Below are positions 26,750-35,108 of a stretch of DNA of 64,000 nucleotides, piece after piece. Each line of letters begins with the position of its first letter. Position 1 is the first letter of the stretch. The notes beneath the pieces are model-generated. The model was not told the origin of the DNA. It saw only the letters and a list, made by a program, of their open reading frames with translations, and ran no database searches. Origin of the DNA: Acidobacteriota bacterium (GTDB lineage Bacteria; Acidobacteriota; Vicinamibacteria; Vicinamibacterales; UBA823); NCBI GenBank assembly GCA_002730525.1, contig PCAK01000012.1:1-64000 (forward strand). The letters are read 5' to 3'. The position numbers were made by a program, and so were the translations under genes.

Positions 26750-27459
26750 GTTTTCTGAGCCAATCGGTCGTTGCGGTCATCCCGATCTCGGAGGCGGATA
26801 CCGATTTCGCGGGTGGTCAGATGCCGCAGTTGGGCGGTCGAGCACTGTTGGAATACACGTTCCGCGCCGCCCGAGAATCGCGATTGGTGGATCGGCTGAT
26901 CGTGTCAACCGACAGCGCCAGAATCGCGGAAACGTGCAAGGCAAGTGGCATCGACGCACCGTTCGTCCGCCCGCCCGAACTGGCCAACCCGAACGTTCCG
27001 ATCACCGAGGTGCTGCGCTACACCCTGGAATGGCTGCGCGAACACGAACACACCGAGCCCGACTGGGTGGCGATGTTGTCGGTCACCTATCCCTTTCGGC
27101 CGAAGGGCTTCGTCGATGCGTTCATTCAGACCGTGTTGCCGGAGGATCTCGATTCAGCATTCGCCGCGATCGAGGAACGGCACTCGCACTGGGTGCTGCG
27201 CGAGGGCGAGCAGCCAGAACTCGTGTCGTTCGGTGCCGATGTCGCCAAGGCCCACAGGCGGCCCTTGTTTCGAGAACTGAGCGGACTGATGTCGATGGCC
27301 AAACGCGAGACGATTCTCGCTGGAAATTTGTACGGACAGAAGTTGGCCATTATTCCGGCGCATGATGCCCGGTCCACCGTCAACGTCCACGACCCGATCG
27401 GCCATCAATTTGCGGAGTTACTTGCCCCTCGGTTTCTCGAGAATGATCGGGTGGAGTGA
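26746..27459 (+). CDS. divergent cytidylyltransferase-like protein lacking the N-terminal signature
   Basis: Aligns along its length with NeuA-type enzymes: IVSTDSARIAE, RPPELANPNVPITEVL and VTYPFRPKGFVDAF. But where ARGGSK-x-x-P-x-K-N should stand it reads VVAVIPISEADTDFAGGQM, so the Arg/Lys that bind the nucleotide phosphates are lost. It may be inactive, regulatory, or specific for another nucleotide. It overlaps its neighbours by 4 bases on both sides (ATGA each), so it is maintained in the operon. Confidence 0.68.
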   Translation: MSFLSQSVVAVIPISEADTDFAGGQMPQLGGRALLEYTFRAARESRLVDRLIVSTDSARIAETCKASGIDAPFVRPPELANPNVPITEVLRYTLEWLREHEHTEPDWVAMLSVTYPFRPKGFVDAFIQTVLPEDLDSAFAAIEERHSHWVLREGEQPELVSFGADVAKAHRRPLFRELSGLMSMAKRETILAGNLYGQKLAIIPAHDARSTVNVHDPIGHQFAELLAPRFLENDRVE

Positions 27460-28511
27460 TGTCGACGCCATTTGAGATCAGCGGCACTGGGATCGGGCCC
27501 GGGTGTCCCTGTTTCGTCATCGCGGAAGCGGGTTTGAACCACAACGGGAATCTGGAGTGGGCCAAGCGTCTCGTCGACGTGGCGGCCACGGCGGGCGCCG
27601 ACGCGGTCAAGTTTCAGAAACGGACCGTCGAGGACCTGGCGACGAGGTCGGTACTGGATGCAGTGGACGATCGGTTCCCGGCGTTCGGGCAGACGTATCG
27701 CGAAATCCGAGAGCACCTGGAATTCGGCTGGGATGAGTATGTGGAGCTCAAGAGCCACTGCGACCAACGGCAGATCACTTTCTTGTGCACGGCGTTCGAC
27801 ATTCCCGCGGCGAGCTTCCTGGAACGGCTCGAAGTGCCGGGTTACAAAGTCGCCAGTCACAGCCTGACCAACCTTCCACTGCTCGAATACCTCGCGGCTC
27901 GAGGGCGACCCGTCGTCATGTCGACCGGCATGTGCACGCTCGAGGAGATCGATGACGCTGTCGGCATGTTCCGAGACAGCGACACCCGTTTGGCGCTCAT
28001 GCACTGTGTGTCGTCGTACCCCCAGCCGGCAGAAGAGTCGAATCTAGGGATGGTCGCGGAACTGCGCGACCGGTACGGCCTGCCGGTCGGCTATTCCGGG
28101 CACGAGTTGGGCTATCTGCCGACGCTCGCCAGTGTGGCGCTGGGCGCCGATCTCGTCGAGCGCCATGTGACGCTTGATCGTTCCGCGGCCGGTTTCGACC
28201 ATCGCCTTTCGTTGGAGCCCGATGAATTGTCGGAGATGATCCAGTCGATTCGAACGGTTGAGCTCGCCACGCGCCCAGCGGCGAAATCCATCTCCGAGAC
28301 GGAAATGATTACGCGCAGAAAATACCAGGCCTCCATCGTGGCTGCGCGTGACATCGGTGCCGGGGAGACGATTACAGAAGCCATGTTGACCCTCAAGAAT
28401 CCGGGCACCGGTCTTCCGGCGCGCCGAATGACCGAGGTGGCCGGAAATAAGGCCAAGGTCTTCATCCCCGCGGACACGCTACTCGACCTCCAGATGGTGG
28501 AGCGCGATTGA
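27456..28511 (+). CDS. neuB: N-acetylneuraminate synthase-like (NeuB family) with SAF domain
   Basis: Condenses phosphoenolpyruvate with a hexose-derived aldehyde to make a 2-keto-3-deoxy sugar acid. TIM-barrel features: FVIAEAGLNHNG at the start, DAVKFQKR, CVSSYPQPAEESN, GYSGHELGYLP and ERHVTLDRSAAGFDHRLSL. A C-terminal SAF (antifreeze-like) domain spans about residues 285-351 (SIVAARDIGAGETIT). 351 residues, complete. No UDP-GlcNAc 2-epimerase or other precursor enzyme of the known sialic, legionaminic or pseudaminic routes lies next to it, so the substrate is uncertain. Confidence 0.87.
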   Translation: MMSTPFEISGTGIGPGCPCFVIAEAGLNHNGNLEWAKRLVDVAATAGADAVKFQKRTVEDLATRSVLDAVDDRFPAFGQTYREIREHLEFGWDEYVELKSHCDQRQITFLCTAFDIPAASFLERLEVPGYKVASHSLTNLPLLEYLAARGRPVVMSTGMCTLEEIDDAVGMFRDSDTRLALMHCVSSYPQPAEESNLGMVAELRDRYGLPVGYSGHELGYLPTLASVALGADLVERHVTLDRSAAGFDHRLSLEPDELSEMIQSIRTVELATRPAAKSISETEMITRRKYQASIVAARDIGAGETITEAMLTLKNPGTGLPARRMTEVAGNKAKVFIPADTLLDLQMVERD

Positions 28512-28521
28512 CACGAGGCTG

Positions 28522-29310
28522 ATGCCAGACCGAGTCAGTGACATCAAGCCGTGGCTCTTTCTCGATTCAGCGCCGCAGGCCCCCCCAACTGTCTCATCGT
28601 GGACCGAGTTTGCGGATGATCTTGCGGGCTGGGTCTGCTCTGAACGCGTGGGCGAGCACCTTCCCAGCGATGCTCACTGGGTCTGCAGTGCCAGCACCGA
28701 GACCGAACTACGCGATTGGCTCCTGCACGATCGTGACGTCTTCGTTCCCGCTGACTTGGCGGAAGGTCTTGGGTTGCTGAGCGACAGGGCTGGGGCCTTC
28801 CGTGGCTCGCTGTGGCTCGAAGACAGCTATGTGGCTCGGTACCTGGTGGCGAATCAGCCCACGGCTCCCATCGGTCTGGTCGGGACGACTCCCGATCGAG
28901 GCCGGCTGGTGTCGCACGTTCGCTATGCCTTCATGTTCGCCGAAGGCACCGAGGCGGCGACCCTGTCAGCGGCACTCCAGCTCGGTGCGGAGAGCGTCTG
29001 GCTGCGCGCGTCAAGCACCTTGGACCTTCAACAGCACCTTCGACGGATCGCAGATGTGGCAGAGGCGGCGGACCTGGCGTCGCTGTTCGGCGCTCTGCCG
29101 GCTGAGTTGGAGCGGACCTGGCAGCGGCGGTTGTGCCTCGCGGCGGCCCGCGCGCTGCCGGCCGGTCATCAACTCAGCGAGACCGACCTGATTCACTTGC
29201 CGGCTTCGGGCGCCCTGTCAGCCGAACTAAGGCACAAGGTCATCGGAAGACGCCTGAGGTACCCGCTTGCACCCGACGCGGTCCTGACGTTCGGGGTGCT
29301 CGAATGCTAG
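28522..29310 (+). CDS. unknown protein with C-terminal SAF-like domain, possible degenerate NeuB paralogue
   Basis: 262 residues, family not recognised. The C-terminus (about 195-262) reads like a SAF domain: RRLCLAAARALPAGHQLSE, then ELRHKVIGRRLRYPLAPDAV. The part before it (LSAALQLGAESVWLRAS, then DLQQHLRRIADV) aligns loosely with the end of the neighbouring NeuB barrel (LASVALGADLVERHVT, DELSEMIQSIRTV). The rest of the barrel, including the PEP and metal-binding residues, is not visible. It may have arisen by duplication and shrinkage of NeuB (inference). It starts 10 bases after NeuB and overlaps the next gene by 7. Confidence 0.6.
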   Translation: MPDRVSDIKPWLFLDSAPQAPPTVSSWTEFADDLAGWVCSERVGEHLPSDAHWVCSASTETELRDWLLHDRDVFVPADLAEGLGLLSDRAGAFRGSLWLEDSYVARYLVANQPTAPIGLVGTTPDRGRLVSHVRYAFMFAEGTEAATLSAALQLGAESVWLRASSTLDLQQHLRRIADVAEAADLASLFGALPAELERTWQRRLCLAAARALPAGHQLSETDLIHLPASGALSAELRHKVIGRRLRYPLAPDAVLTFGVLEC

Positions 29311-29984
29311 TCTCCGTCGTCATCCGCACGAGAAATGAAGCCGAGTGGATCGGCCGCTGTCTGTTCGCCGTAGCGAACCAGTCCTTGGCCGATTTTGAAA
29401 TCGTGCTCGTCGACAATCAAAGTACGGACGAGACCCTCCAGATCGCGAGCTCGCATGACCTGAAGGTGGTGACGGTTCCAACGCGGGAGTTTACGTTCGG
29501 CCGAGCGCTCAATGCCGGTATCGAACGTGCGTCAGGCCGCTACGTCGCGATTGTGTCGGGCCACTGCGTGCCGCGCGACAACTACTGGCTGGCCAAGCTG
29601 CTCGGTAACTTTCAGGATCCCTCGGTTGCCGGCGTCTACGGTCGGCAGGAGCCGCTTCCGGATAGCAGCGATCTTGACAAGCGTGATCTGTGGACCACGT
29701 TCGGCATCGAACGTCGCGTTCAGTCCAGGGATTACTTCTTTCACAACGCGAACAGCATGATCCGAAGAAGTGTCTGGGCCCGACATCCATTCAACGAAGA
29801 GTTGAATGGTCTCGAAGACCGGATGTGGGCGAAGCAGGTCGTCGCAGAAGGACAGGTCATCGTGTACGAGCCGCTGGCCTCGGTCTTTCATCATCACGGT
29901 ATCCACCAGGGTCGCGACGAAAAGCGGGCTGAACGCGTTGTCCGAGTGATCGAAATGAAGCTCAACAGCGACCAGCGAATCTGA
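29304..29984 (+). CDS. GT2 glycosyltransferase
   Basis: A compact GT-A enzyme of 226 residues: VSVVIRTRNEAEWIGRCL, then VDNQSTDETL, then a GRYVAIVSGHCVP region where the usual DxD is replaced by S-G-H. Later DRMWAKQVV supplies acidic residues. The ATG at 29304 overlaps the preceding stop (ATGCTAG); a longer frame from 29133 lies inside the previous gene. It probably adds one sugar to the growing unit. It has no membrane anchor. Confidence 0.78.
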   Translation: MLVSVVIRTRNEAEWIGRCLFAVANQSLADFEIVLVDNQSTDETLQIASSHDLKVVTVPTREFTFGRALNAGIERASGRYVAIVSGHCVPRDNYWLAKLLGNFQDPSVAGVYGRQEPLPDSSDLDKRDLWTTFGIERRVQSRDYFFHNANSMIRRSVWARHPFNEELNGLEDRMWAKQVVAEGQVIVYEPLASVFHHHGIHQGRDEKRAERVVRVIEMKLNSDQRI

Positions 29985-31879
29985 TGCAGGCCGACGCCAG
30001 AGCCAGTGTATTCATCTACCGGGGGATCCTGCCCGACGGGGACTTGCCTGGCGCTATGGGCCGCGAGCACCGGCAGGTCGTTGTCAATTTCTCTCAAGAC
30101 ATCTTCGCCGACGAGCTTTTTGGGCCAGGGATGTCGGTCACTCTCTACGGCCACTACCTGCCCGTCCACGAAGGTGAGCAACTGCTCGACCAAGCCCGCA
30201 CTCTTGGTCACCAGTGGTTTGAGGGGTTGCCGGAAGACTCTTACGTCTACGACGGAGTTTCGCTCGGTGAGGTCACGGCATACGATTTCGTCATCGTCCT
30301 GGTGGAGGTACTCAAGAGTTTGCGGTTGGCCGAGCGGATCATCGAGGCGGAGCAGCCGGTTCGGATCGTTCTCGTAGACGATGGCAGCGTCGTGATTCGA
30401 GCGTTTCGGGCGGTTTGTCGTGCCAAGGGCATCGAATTCCTCACTCTACCAGCGGAGTTGCCTAGTGGCCGCCTGCTGGTCGAGCAGCCTGCGCTGCTGA
30501 CCTGGACGAAGATCGCGCTCGGCAAGTGTTTCGTCGAGGTGTGTCGCTTGATCGAGGCGTGCCGTCCGGGTTCGCGCGCGCGCCTACGTGTTCTGCTCCC
30601 TCAATACTTCCGGTTCAAGGTGCTTGTCAGGGGCCTTGCGGCCGATCCGAAGTTCGAGGTCAACGTGGTCGGAGGGTCCCACAAGTCTATCTTTGGGAGC
30701 TTCGTTCGGAGAGGCTCCGTTCGGTATCTCCCCTCGCTGGGTTACTTGCGCCTCAAACAGGCGGTGGCCGTCGCACGCTATCGGCGCAGACTACAGGGAT
30801 GCTTGGATGACCTCGACGCTGTAGCGAGTCAGGGGCCGCACTTCGATGGCTACCCACTCCTTGAGATCTGTCGCCACCTTGTCGACGAACATTTGCGTCG
30901 CAGGTTCGTCAATTACGCGGCCTTCGTCGAAATCTCGAAGGCCGTCCTGATCCGTGAACGGATCACCCATGTGATCGTCAATCAGGACATTCAGGGCTAT
31001 CAGCGGATCCTCTGCCTGGTCGCGAACGCACTTGGCGTGAAGACGATCTGCTACCAGCATGGCTTGTCGCCGAAGATTCCCACGATCGCCACACACATCT
31101 CGGAGACTGTTGCGGTCTGGGGCGAACGTGAGCGCGACCTGTATCTGGAGATCGGTCACGCCTCTGCCGACCAGATACAGGTCATTGGCGACCCCTTCCT
31201 CGCGAACCTCAGCCGGCAGCAGTTCGACCGCGAATCGATTTGCCGTCGTTTGGGGCTTGATCCGGCGCGGCCCGTGATTCTGATGCCGTGCGAGCGGTAC
31301 GTGAATTTTCATGCCCCGTGGGAGCGCGAGACGACGGCGAATGAACGACTGGCCGAGGCATGTGAAGCGCTTAGCCGGCGGCCCGAGGCACAGCTCCTCG
31401 TACGGTTCAAGGCGGACTTTCTCTACGCGGAGTTTGGCGGCAGTGTGGCCACGCAACACCGAATCATCGAGCGATTCGATCGTGGCAACATCCACCTCGA
31501 TTCTGGAGGTGATATCTACGAGCGGTTGTATATCGCCGACATTGTTGTGGTGACGATCTCGACCATCGGGCTGGAGGCGATGATGTTCGGCAAGCCAGTC
31601 ATCGTGTTCGCGGACGGCGCAGATCCTGACCTCGTCGGATACGTTGAGGCCGGCGCCGCGGTGCTTGCCAGAACGAGCACCGAGTTTCAGACGGCCGTGA
31701 ACGAGTGCCTGGAGAGCGAAGCACTTCGCGCGAGGCTGCGACCAGCTCAACAACGGTTTGTGGAATTCAACTTCGCCAACCTGAACGATCCGGATCCGTT
31801 GGCGCCTTTGCGCGACCTTCTCACGCAAGGGCAGGCGGCGCGGCATGACAGCCCTCACCAGGCGACGAGGGCATCGTGA
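29984..31879 (+). CDS. GT-B capsule-type glycosyltransferase (CDP-glycerol/polysialyl-transferase-like)
   Basis: 631 residues, GT-B-like. The second half has VKTICYQHGLSPKIPTIATH (a His-containing acceptor-facing motif), WGERERDLYL, then IGDPFLANL, RPVILMPCER and the donor-binding stretch ADIVVVTISTIGLEAMMFGKP. This layout resembles CDP-glycerol glycerophosphotransferases and other capsule transferases that use CDP- or CMP-linked donors. With CMP-sugar genes just upstream, it is my best candidate for the enzyme that transfers the NeuB-derived sugar (inference). TGATG overlap with the preceding gene. Confidence 0.62.
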   Translation: MQADARASVFIYRGILPDGDLPGAMGREHRQVVVNFSQDIFADELFGPGMSVTLYGHYLPVHEGEQLLDQARTLGHQWFEGLPEDSYVYDGVSLGEVTAYDFVIVLVEVLKSLRLAERIIEAEQPVRIVLVDDGSVVIRAFRAVCRAKGIEFLTLPAELPSGRLLVEQPALLTWTKIALGKCFVEVCRLIEACRPGSRARLRVLLPQYFRFKVLVRGLAADPKFEVNVVGGSHKSIFGSFVRRGSVRYLPSLGYLRLKQAVAVARYRRRLQGCLDDLDAVASQGPHFDGYPLLEICRHLVDEHLRRRFVNYAAFVEISKAVLIRERITHVIVNQDIQGYQRILCLVANALGVKTICYQHGLSPKIPTIATHISETVAVWGERERDLYLEIGHASADQIQVIGDPFLANLSRQQFDRESICRRLGLDPARPVILMPCERYVNFHAPWERETTANERLAEACEALSRRPEAQLLVRFKADFLYAEFGGSVATQHRIIERFDRGNIHLDSGGDIYERLYIADIVVVTISTIGLEAMMFGKPVIVFADGADPDLVGYVEAGAAVLARTSTEFQTAVNECLESEALRARLRPAQQRFVEFNFANLNDPDPLAPLRDLLTQGQAARHDSPHQATRAS

Positions 31880-32949
31880 CTGTTGGCGGCAGCGCCCCGG
31901 CCACCACGGCGCGCACGTCCAGCGGTCCTGACGGGCCCGGCACACGGACACCGTTCGTTTTTCGCCTGCGCTGCCCGAATTGCCGGCAGGGCGCCTGCAT
32001 CTCGGACGCGGACTACGTGTGTGACCGGTGCGACTTTCGGGTCGTCGTTCACGACGGCATTCCGTCGTTGGCCGCACCCAACGAGTTGTACGAGAACCAG
32101 TGTACGAACACGCTCGAGTTGCCGCTGATCGACCGCCCGTGCGGGCCGCTGAAGTATCTCGTCTATCTGGATTTCCTGTGCAATGAGCGGCATCGCCGCA
32201 ACCGGTTCTTCCGTCACGTGGTGAATCGACTGCCTCGGCGCGAATCGGTGCTCGATATTGGGTGCGGTGGTGGAATGAAGATCTGGACCCGGTTGGGAGC
32301 GGTTGTGGGCCTGAGCAATTCGTTGACGGGGTTGCGCCAGGCGAGTCTGACGTACTCCGGGTGCGTGCATGCCGATCTCCACCAGGGGATACCATTTCCG
32401 GACGAGTCATTTGACTACATCGTCGCGTGCGATGTCGTCGGTCATTTCGAAGAATCTGTGCGGGATCTGCTGTTGGCCGAGATTCATCGCTGCCTCAAAC
32501 CGGGCGGGCGATTCATTGGAGTCATTGAAACGATTGGGAAACTGTACGACGTCAATCCCGAACTGGGATCGGCATACATCGACGCCGGTATCAAGCGTGC
32601 GGGTCACATCGGCCTAGAGCAGAGCACGCGCGCGCTTCAGCGTTTGGCCGAGCATGATCTGGTGTGTGATCGGCTGGAACTGCTCGGGCCCTATCCAGGA
32701 TCGGTGGAGGGGTTCTTCACGCAGTATTTCGAAGAGCTCCCTGCCCGAACTCGCCTCCTAGGTCTCGCGAAACTCGTCGCCAGAGTGGTTCGCCACAATC
32801 GAATTGCCGCCCGCCTGACCGACAGCGTGTTCGGCGTCATCAATTCGGCGGCGTTGTGGTACCTGGGAGTGGAATGGGCAGAAGGCATCATGGTCTCGTG
32901 TCAAAGGTCGACCTCCGATCGCACGAGTCAGCGTGTCCAGTGTGAGTGA
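31876..32949 (+). CDS. SAM-dependent methyltransferase with N-terminal zinc ribbon
   Basis: 357 residues. Residues 30-60 hold two C-x2-C pairs (LRCPNCRQ and YVCDRCDF) followed by HDGIPSL, a Trm112-like ribbon. A class I methyltransferase follows: SVLDIGCGGGMKIWTR, DYIVACDVVGHFEES and LKPGGRF. It starts with GTG overlapping the upstream stop (GTGA). Acceptor unknown; sugar O-methylation is likely from context. Confidence 0.75.
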   Translation: MTVGGSAPATTARTSSGPDGPGTRTPFVFRLRCPNCRQGACISDADYVCDRCDFRVVVHDGIPSLAAPNELYENQCTNTLELPLIDRPCGPLKYLVYLDFLCNERHRRNRFFRHVVNRLPRRESVLDIGCGGGMKIWTRLGAVVGLSNSLTGLRQASLTYSGCVHADLHQGIPFPDESFDYIVACDVVGHFEESVRDLLLAEIHRCLKPGGRFIGVIETIGKLYDVNPELGSAYIDAGIKRAGHIGLEQSTRALQRLAEHDLVCDRLELLGPYPGSVEGFFTQYFEELPARTRLLGLAKLVARVVRHNRIAARLTDSVFGVINSAALWYLGVEWAEGIMVSCQRSTSDRTSQRVQCE

Positions 32950-33832
32950 CGTGCCGCAGACGCGGCGTCCGGAGCTGGTGGAGAGATCGGTGGATGTCAG
33001 CGTCGTCATCGTGAATTTCAACACGCGGGATCCGCTGGAGCGCTGCATCCGGGCCATTCAGGACGCCATCAAGGGCGTCGACGACGAAGTCATCGTGGTC
33101 GACAACGCCTCAGAAGATGGAAGCGTGGAGATGGTACGACAGAAGTTTCCGAACGTGGGCGTGATCTGCAACGAGCGCAATCTGTTCTACACGCGAGCGA
33201 CCAATCAGGGGATCCGGCTCGCCCGGGGACGCTACGTCTTGATCGTCAATCCCGATGTCACCTTTCTGGATGGGTCGTTCGAACGCATGTATGCGTATCT
33301 TGAACGTCACTCCGAGGTTGGCGCCGTCAGCCCTCGGCTGGTCGATGCCGATGGTGAGGCCGAGGACTGCTTCTGTCGCGAGCGCACCTTCGAGTCGTGC
33401 ATCTTCAACTTCACGTTGTTGAAGCATATCTTCCCGGGCAGGACGGCTCGGATCAACCATGTCCACGCGATGCGTGGAATCGGCCGGGAAACGGTTCGCG
33501 ACGTCGAGATGGTGGTCGACATGAGCCTGTTGGTCCGCCGCGACGTGCTGGAGCAGATCGGCATGCTCGATGAATCGTTCAAGTTGTATTTTTGCGATGA
33601 CGATCTGAGTCTCCGGTTGCGCCAGGCCGGGTGGCGACTCGTATTTCTCGGAGATGTACGGAACCGCCACCATCGGCACCTGAGCGTGAGTCAACAACCG
33701 CCGTCCTGGTTGATCTCGATGTTTCGGCAGGACGCGCTCGTGTATTCCCGTAAGCACTTCGGCGCGGTCCGAACGGCCGTGTTGCGCCCGCTGATGGGCG
33801 TGACGGCCGCGCTGCATGCGGTCCGATCGTGA
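32933..33832 (+). CDS. GT2 rhamnosyltransferase-like glycosyltransferase
   Basis: 299-residue GT-A enzyme: VSVVIVNFNTRDPLERC, VVDNASEDGSVEM, GRYVLIVNPDVTF with the N-P-D metal site, then VVDMSLLVRRDVLEQIGMLDESF and DDDLSLRLRQAGW, the acidic base region typical of WbbL-type rhamnosyltransferases. It begins inside the preceding gene; GTG codons at 32933 and 32942 are both possible. The 55 bases after its stop are the largest gap for several genes. Confidence 0.82.
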   Translation: MSSVSDVPQTRRPELVERSVDVSVVIVNFNTRDPLERCIRAIQDAIKGVDDEVIVVDNASEDGSVEMVRQKFPNVGVICNERNLFYTRATNQGIRLARGRYVLIVNPDVTFLDGSFERMYAYLERHSEVGAVSPRLVDADGEAEDCFCRERTFESCIFNFTLLKHIFPGRTARINHVHAMRGIGRETVRDVEMVVDMSLLVRRDVLEQIGMLDESFKLYFCDDDLSLRLRQAGWRLVFLGDVRNRHHRHLSVSQQPPSWLISMFRQDALVYSRKHFGAVRTAVLRPLMGVTAALHAVRS

Positions 33833-33887
33833 CTGCATGCGGCTCCGGTTGTGGCATGAGCCGATGACCTGTAGGAAAGGGTGACCA

Positions 33888-35108
33888 GTGGCAGAGTGTC
33901 TGGCGTGTAGCGCCCCGGTAGAGCCGTTCATGTCGTTCGGGAAGATGCCGATTGCGAACGGGTTCTTGCGCGAAGAAGACTTCGCGGATGAGTGTTTCTT
34001 CGAGCTCCGTGTTGGTTCTTGCCAGCGGTGCACGATGGTGCAGCTCACGAATGTGATCGAGCCCGACAAACTGTTTCATGGTGGATATGCGTATCTGTCG
34101 TCGCTCTCCGTCAGGATGGCCGATCATTTTCGGCGATTTGCGGGGGAGGTCCGCCAGACGCATCTCGGCGGCGACAACGCGTTCGTCGTTGAAATCGGGA
34201 GTAATGACGGCGTCATGCTGCATCACTTCGCGAATTCCGGGATCCGCCATCTTGGGGTCGAACCGTCGTCGAACGTCGCCGAAGTGGCCCGTCAGAAGGG
34301 CATCAATACGCTGTGTGAATTCTTCAGTGAAGCCACCGCCCAGGCGATCGTGAGCAAGCACGGGCAGGCGGACGTCATCCTTGGGGCCAACGTCGTATGC
34401 CATCTGCCGAACATTCGCTCGGTGCTGTGCGGCGTCGATCTGCTGTTGAAGAAAGACGGTGTGTTCATCTTCGAGGAACCGTATCTAGGTGACATTCTCG
34501 ACAAGGTCGCCTACGACCAGATCTACGATGAGCACGTGTTCTATTTTTCGGCGACGTCACTCCAGAATCTCCTGGCACAGTACGGAATGGAGGTCGTCGA
34601 CGTCATGCCGCAGACGGTCCACGGCGGATCGATGCGCTATGTGGTCGCGCGGGTTGGTGAGATCCCGCCGAGCTCGGCCCTGATCGCGCGATTGGCCAAT
34701 GAAGACGACGCGGGATTCGGTCGGCAGGAGACATTCACCAGATTCCGCGATCGTGTCGTGGAATCTCGCGATCAGCTGAGAGCGCTCTTGAAGCAGCTGC
34801 GACAAGACGGCAAAGTCATTGCGGGATACGGAGCAACCTCGAAAAGCACCACGGTCACGAATTTCTGTGGGATCGGCCCCGAAGAGGTCGCCTACATCAG
34901 TGATACCTCGCCCACCAAGCAGGGGCGCTACAGTCCCGGCGTCCATATTCCGATCGCTCCGTACGAGCAGTTCTGTGCCGCATACCCCGACTATGCGGTG
35001 TTGTTCGCGTGGAATCACGCTGCCGAAATCCTCCCGAAGGAAGAGTCGTTCCGAGCGGGCGGTGGGCAGTTCATCCTGTATGTGCCGTCTGTGCACGTGA
35101 TGGCATGA
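33888..35108 (+). CDS. NDP-sugar C-methyltransferase (Methyltransf_13/14 type)
   Basis: 406 residues in three parts: an N-terminal zinc domain (C-L-A-C near residues 4-7 and CQRC near 45), a central SAM domain with FVVEIGSNDGVMLHHF, and a C-terminal domain with IAGYGATSKSTTVTNF. This matches TylC3/EvaC-type enzymes that add a methyl carbon to 4-keto-2,6- or related deoxy sugars in NDP-linked form. The HGGSMRYVVAR region is also typical. GTG start at 33888 with AGGAAAGG upstream. Four-base ATGA overlap to the next SDR suggests they modify the same sugar nucleotide. Confidence 0.85.
   Translation: MAECLACSAPVEPFMSFGKMPIANGFLREEDFADECFFELRVGSCQRCTMVQLTNVIEPDKLFHGGYAYLSSLSVRMADHFRRFAGEVRQTHLGGDNAFVVEIGSNDGVMLHHFANSGIRHLGVEPSSNVAEVARQKGINTLCEFFSEATAQAIVSKHGQADVILGANVVCHLPNIRSVLCGVDLLLKKDGVFIFEEPYLGDILDKVAYDQIYDEHVFYFSATSLQNLLAQYGMEVVDVMPQTVHGGSMRYVVARVGEIPPSSALIARLANEDDAGFGRQETFTRFRDRVVESRDQLRALLKQLRQDGKVIAGYGATSKSTTVTNFCGIGPEEVAYISDTSPTKQGRYSPGVHIPIAPYEQFCAAYPDYAVLFAWNHAAEILPKEESFRAGGGQFILYVPSVHVMA

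Noticed and set aside
30791-32410. Minus-strand open frame (539 codons) opposite the GT-B capsule transferase and a methyltransferase
   Set aside because: Low-complexity Arg/Asp/His-rich translation; both genes on the plus strand have clear motifs and coupled starts.
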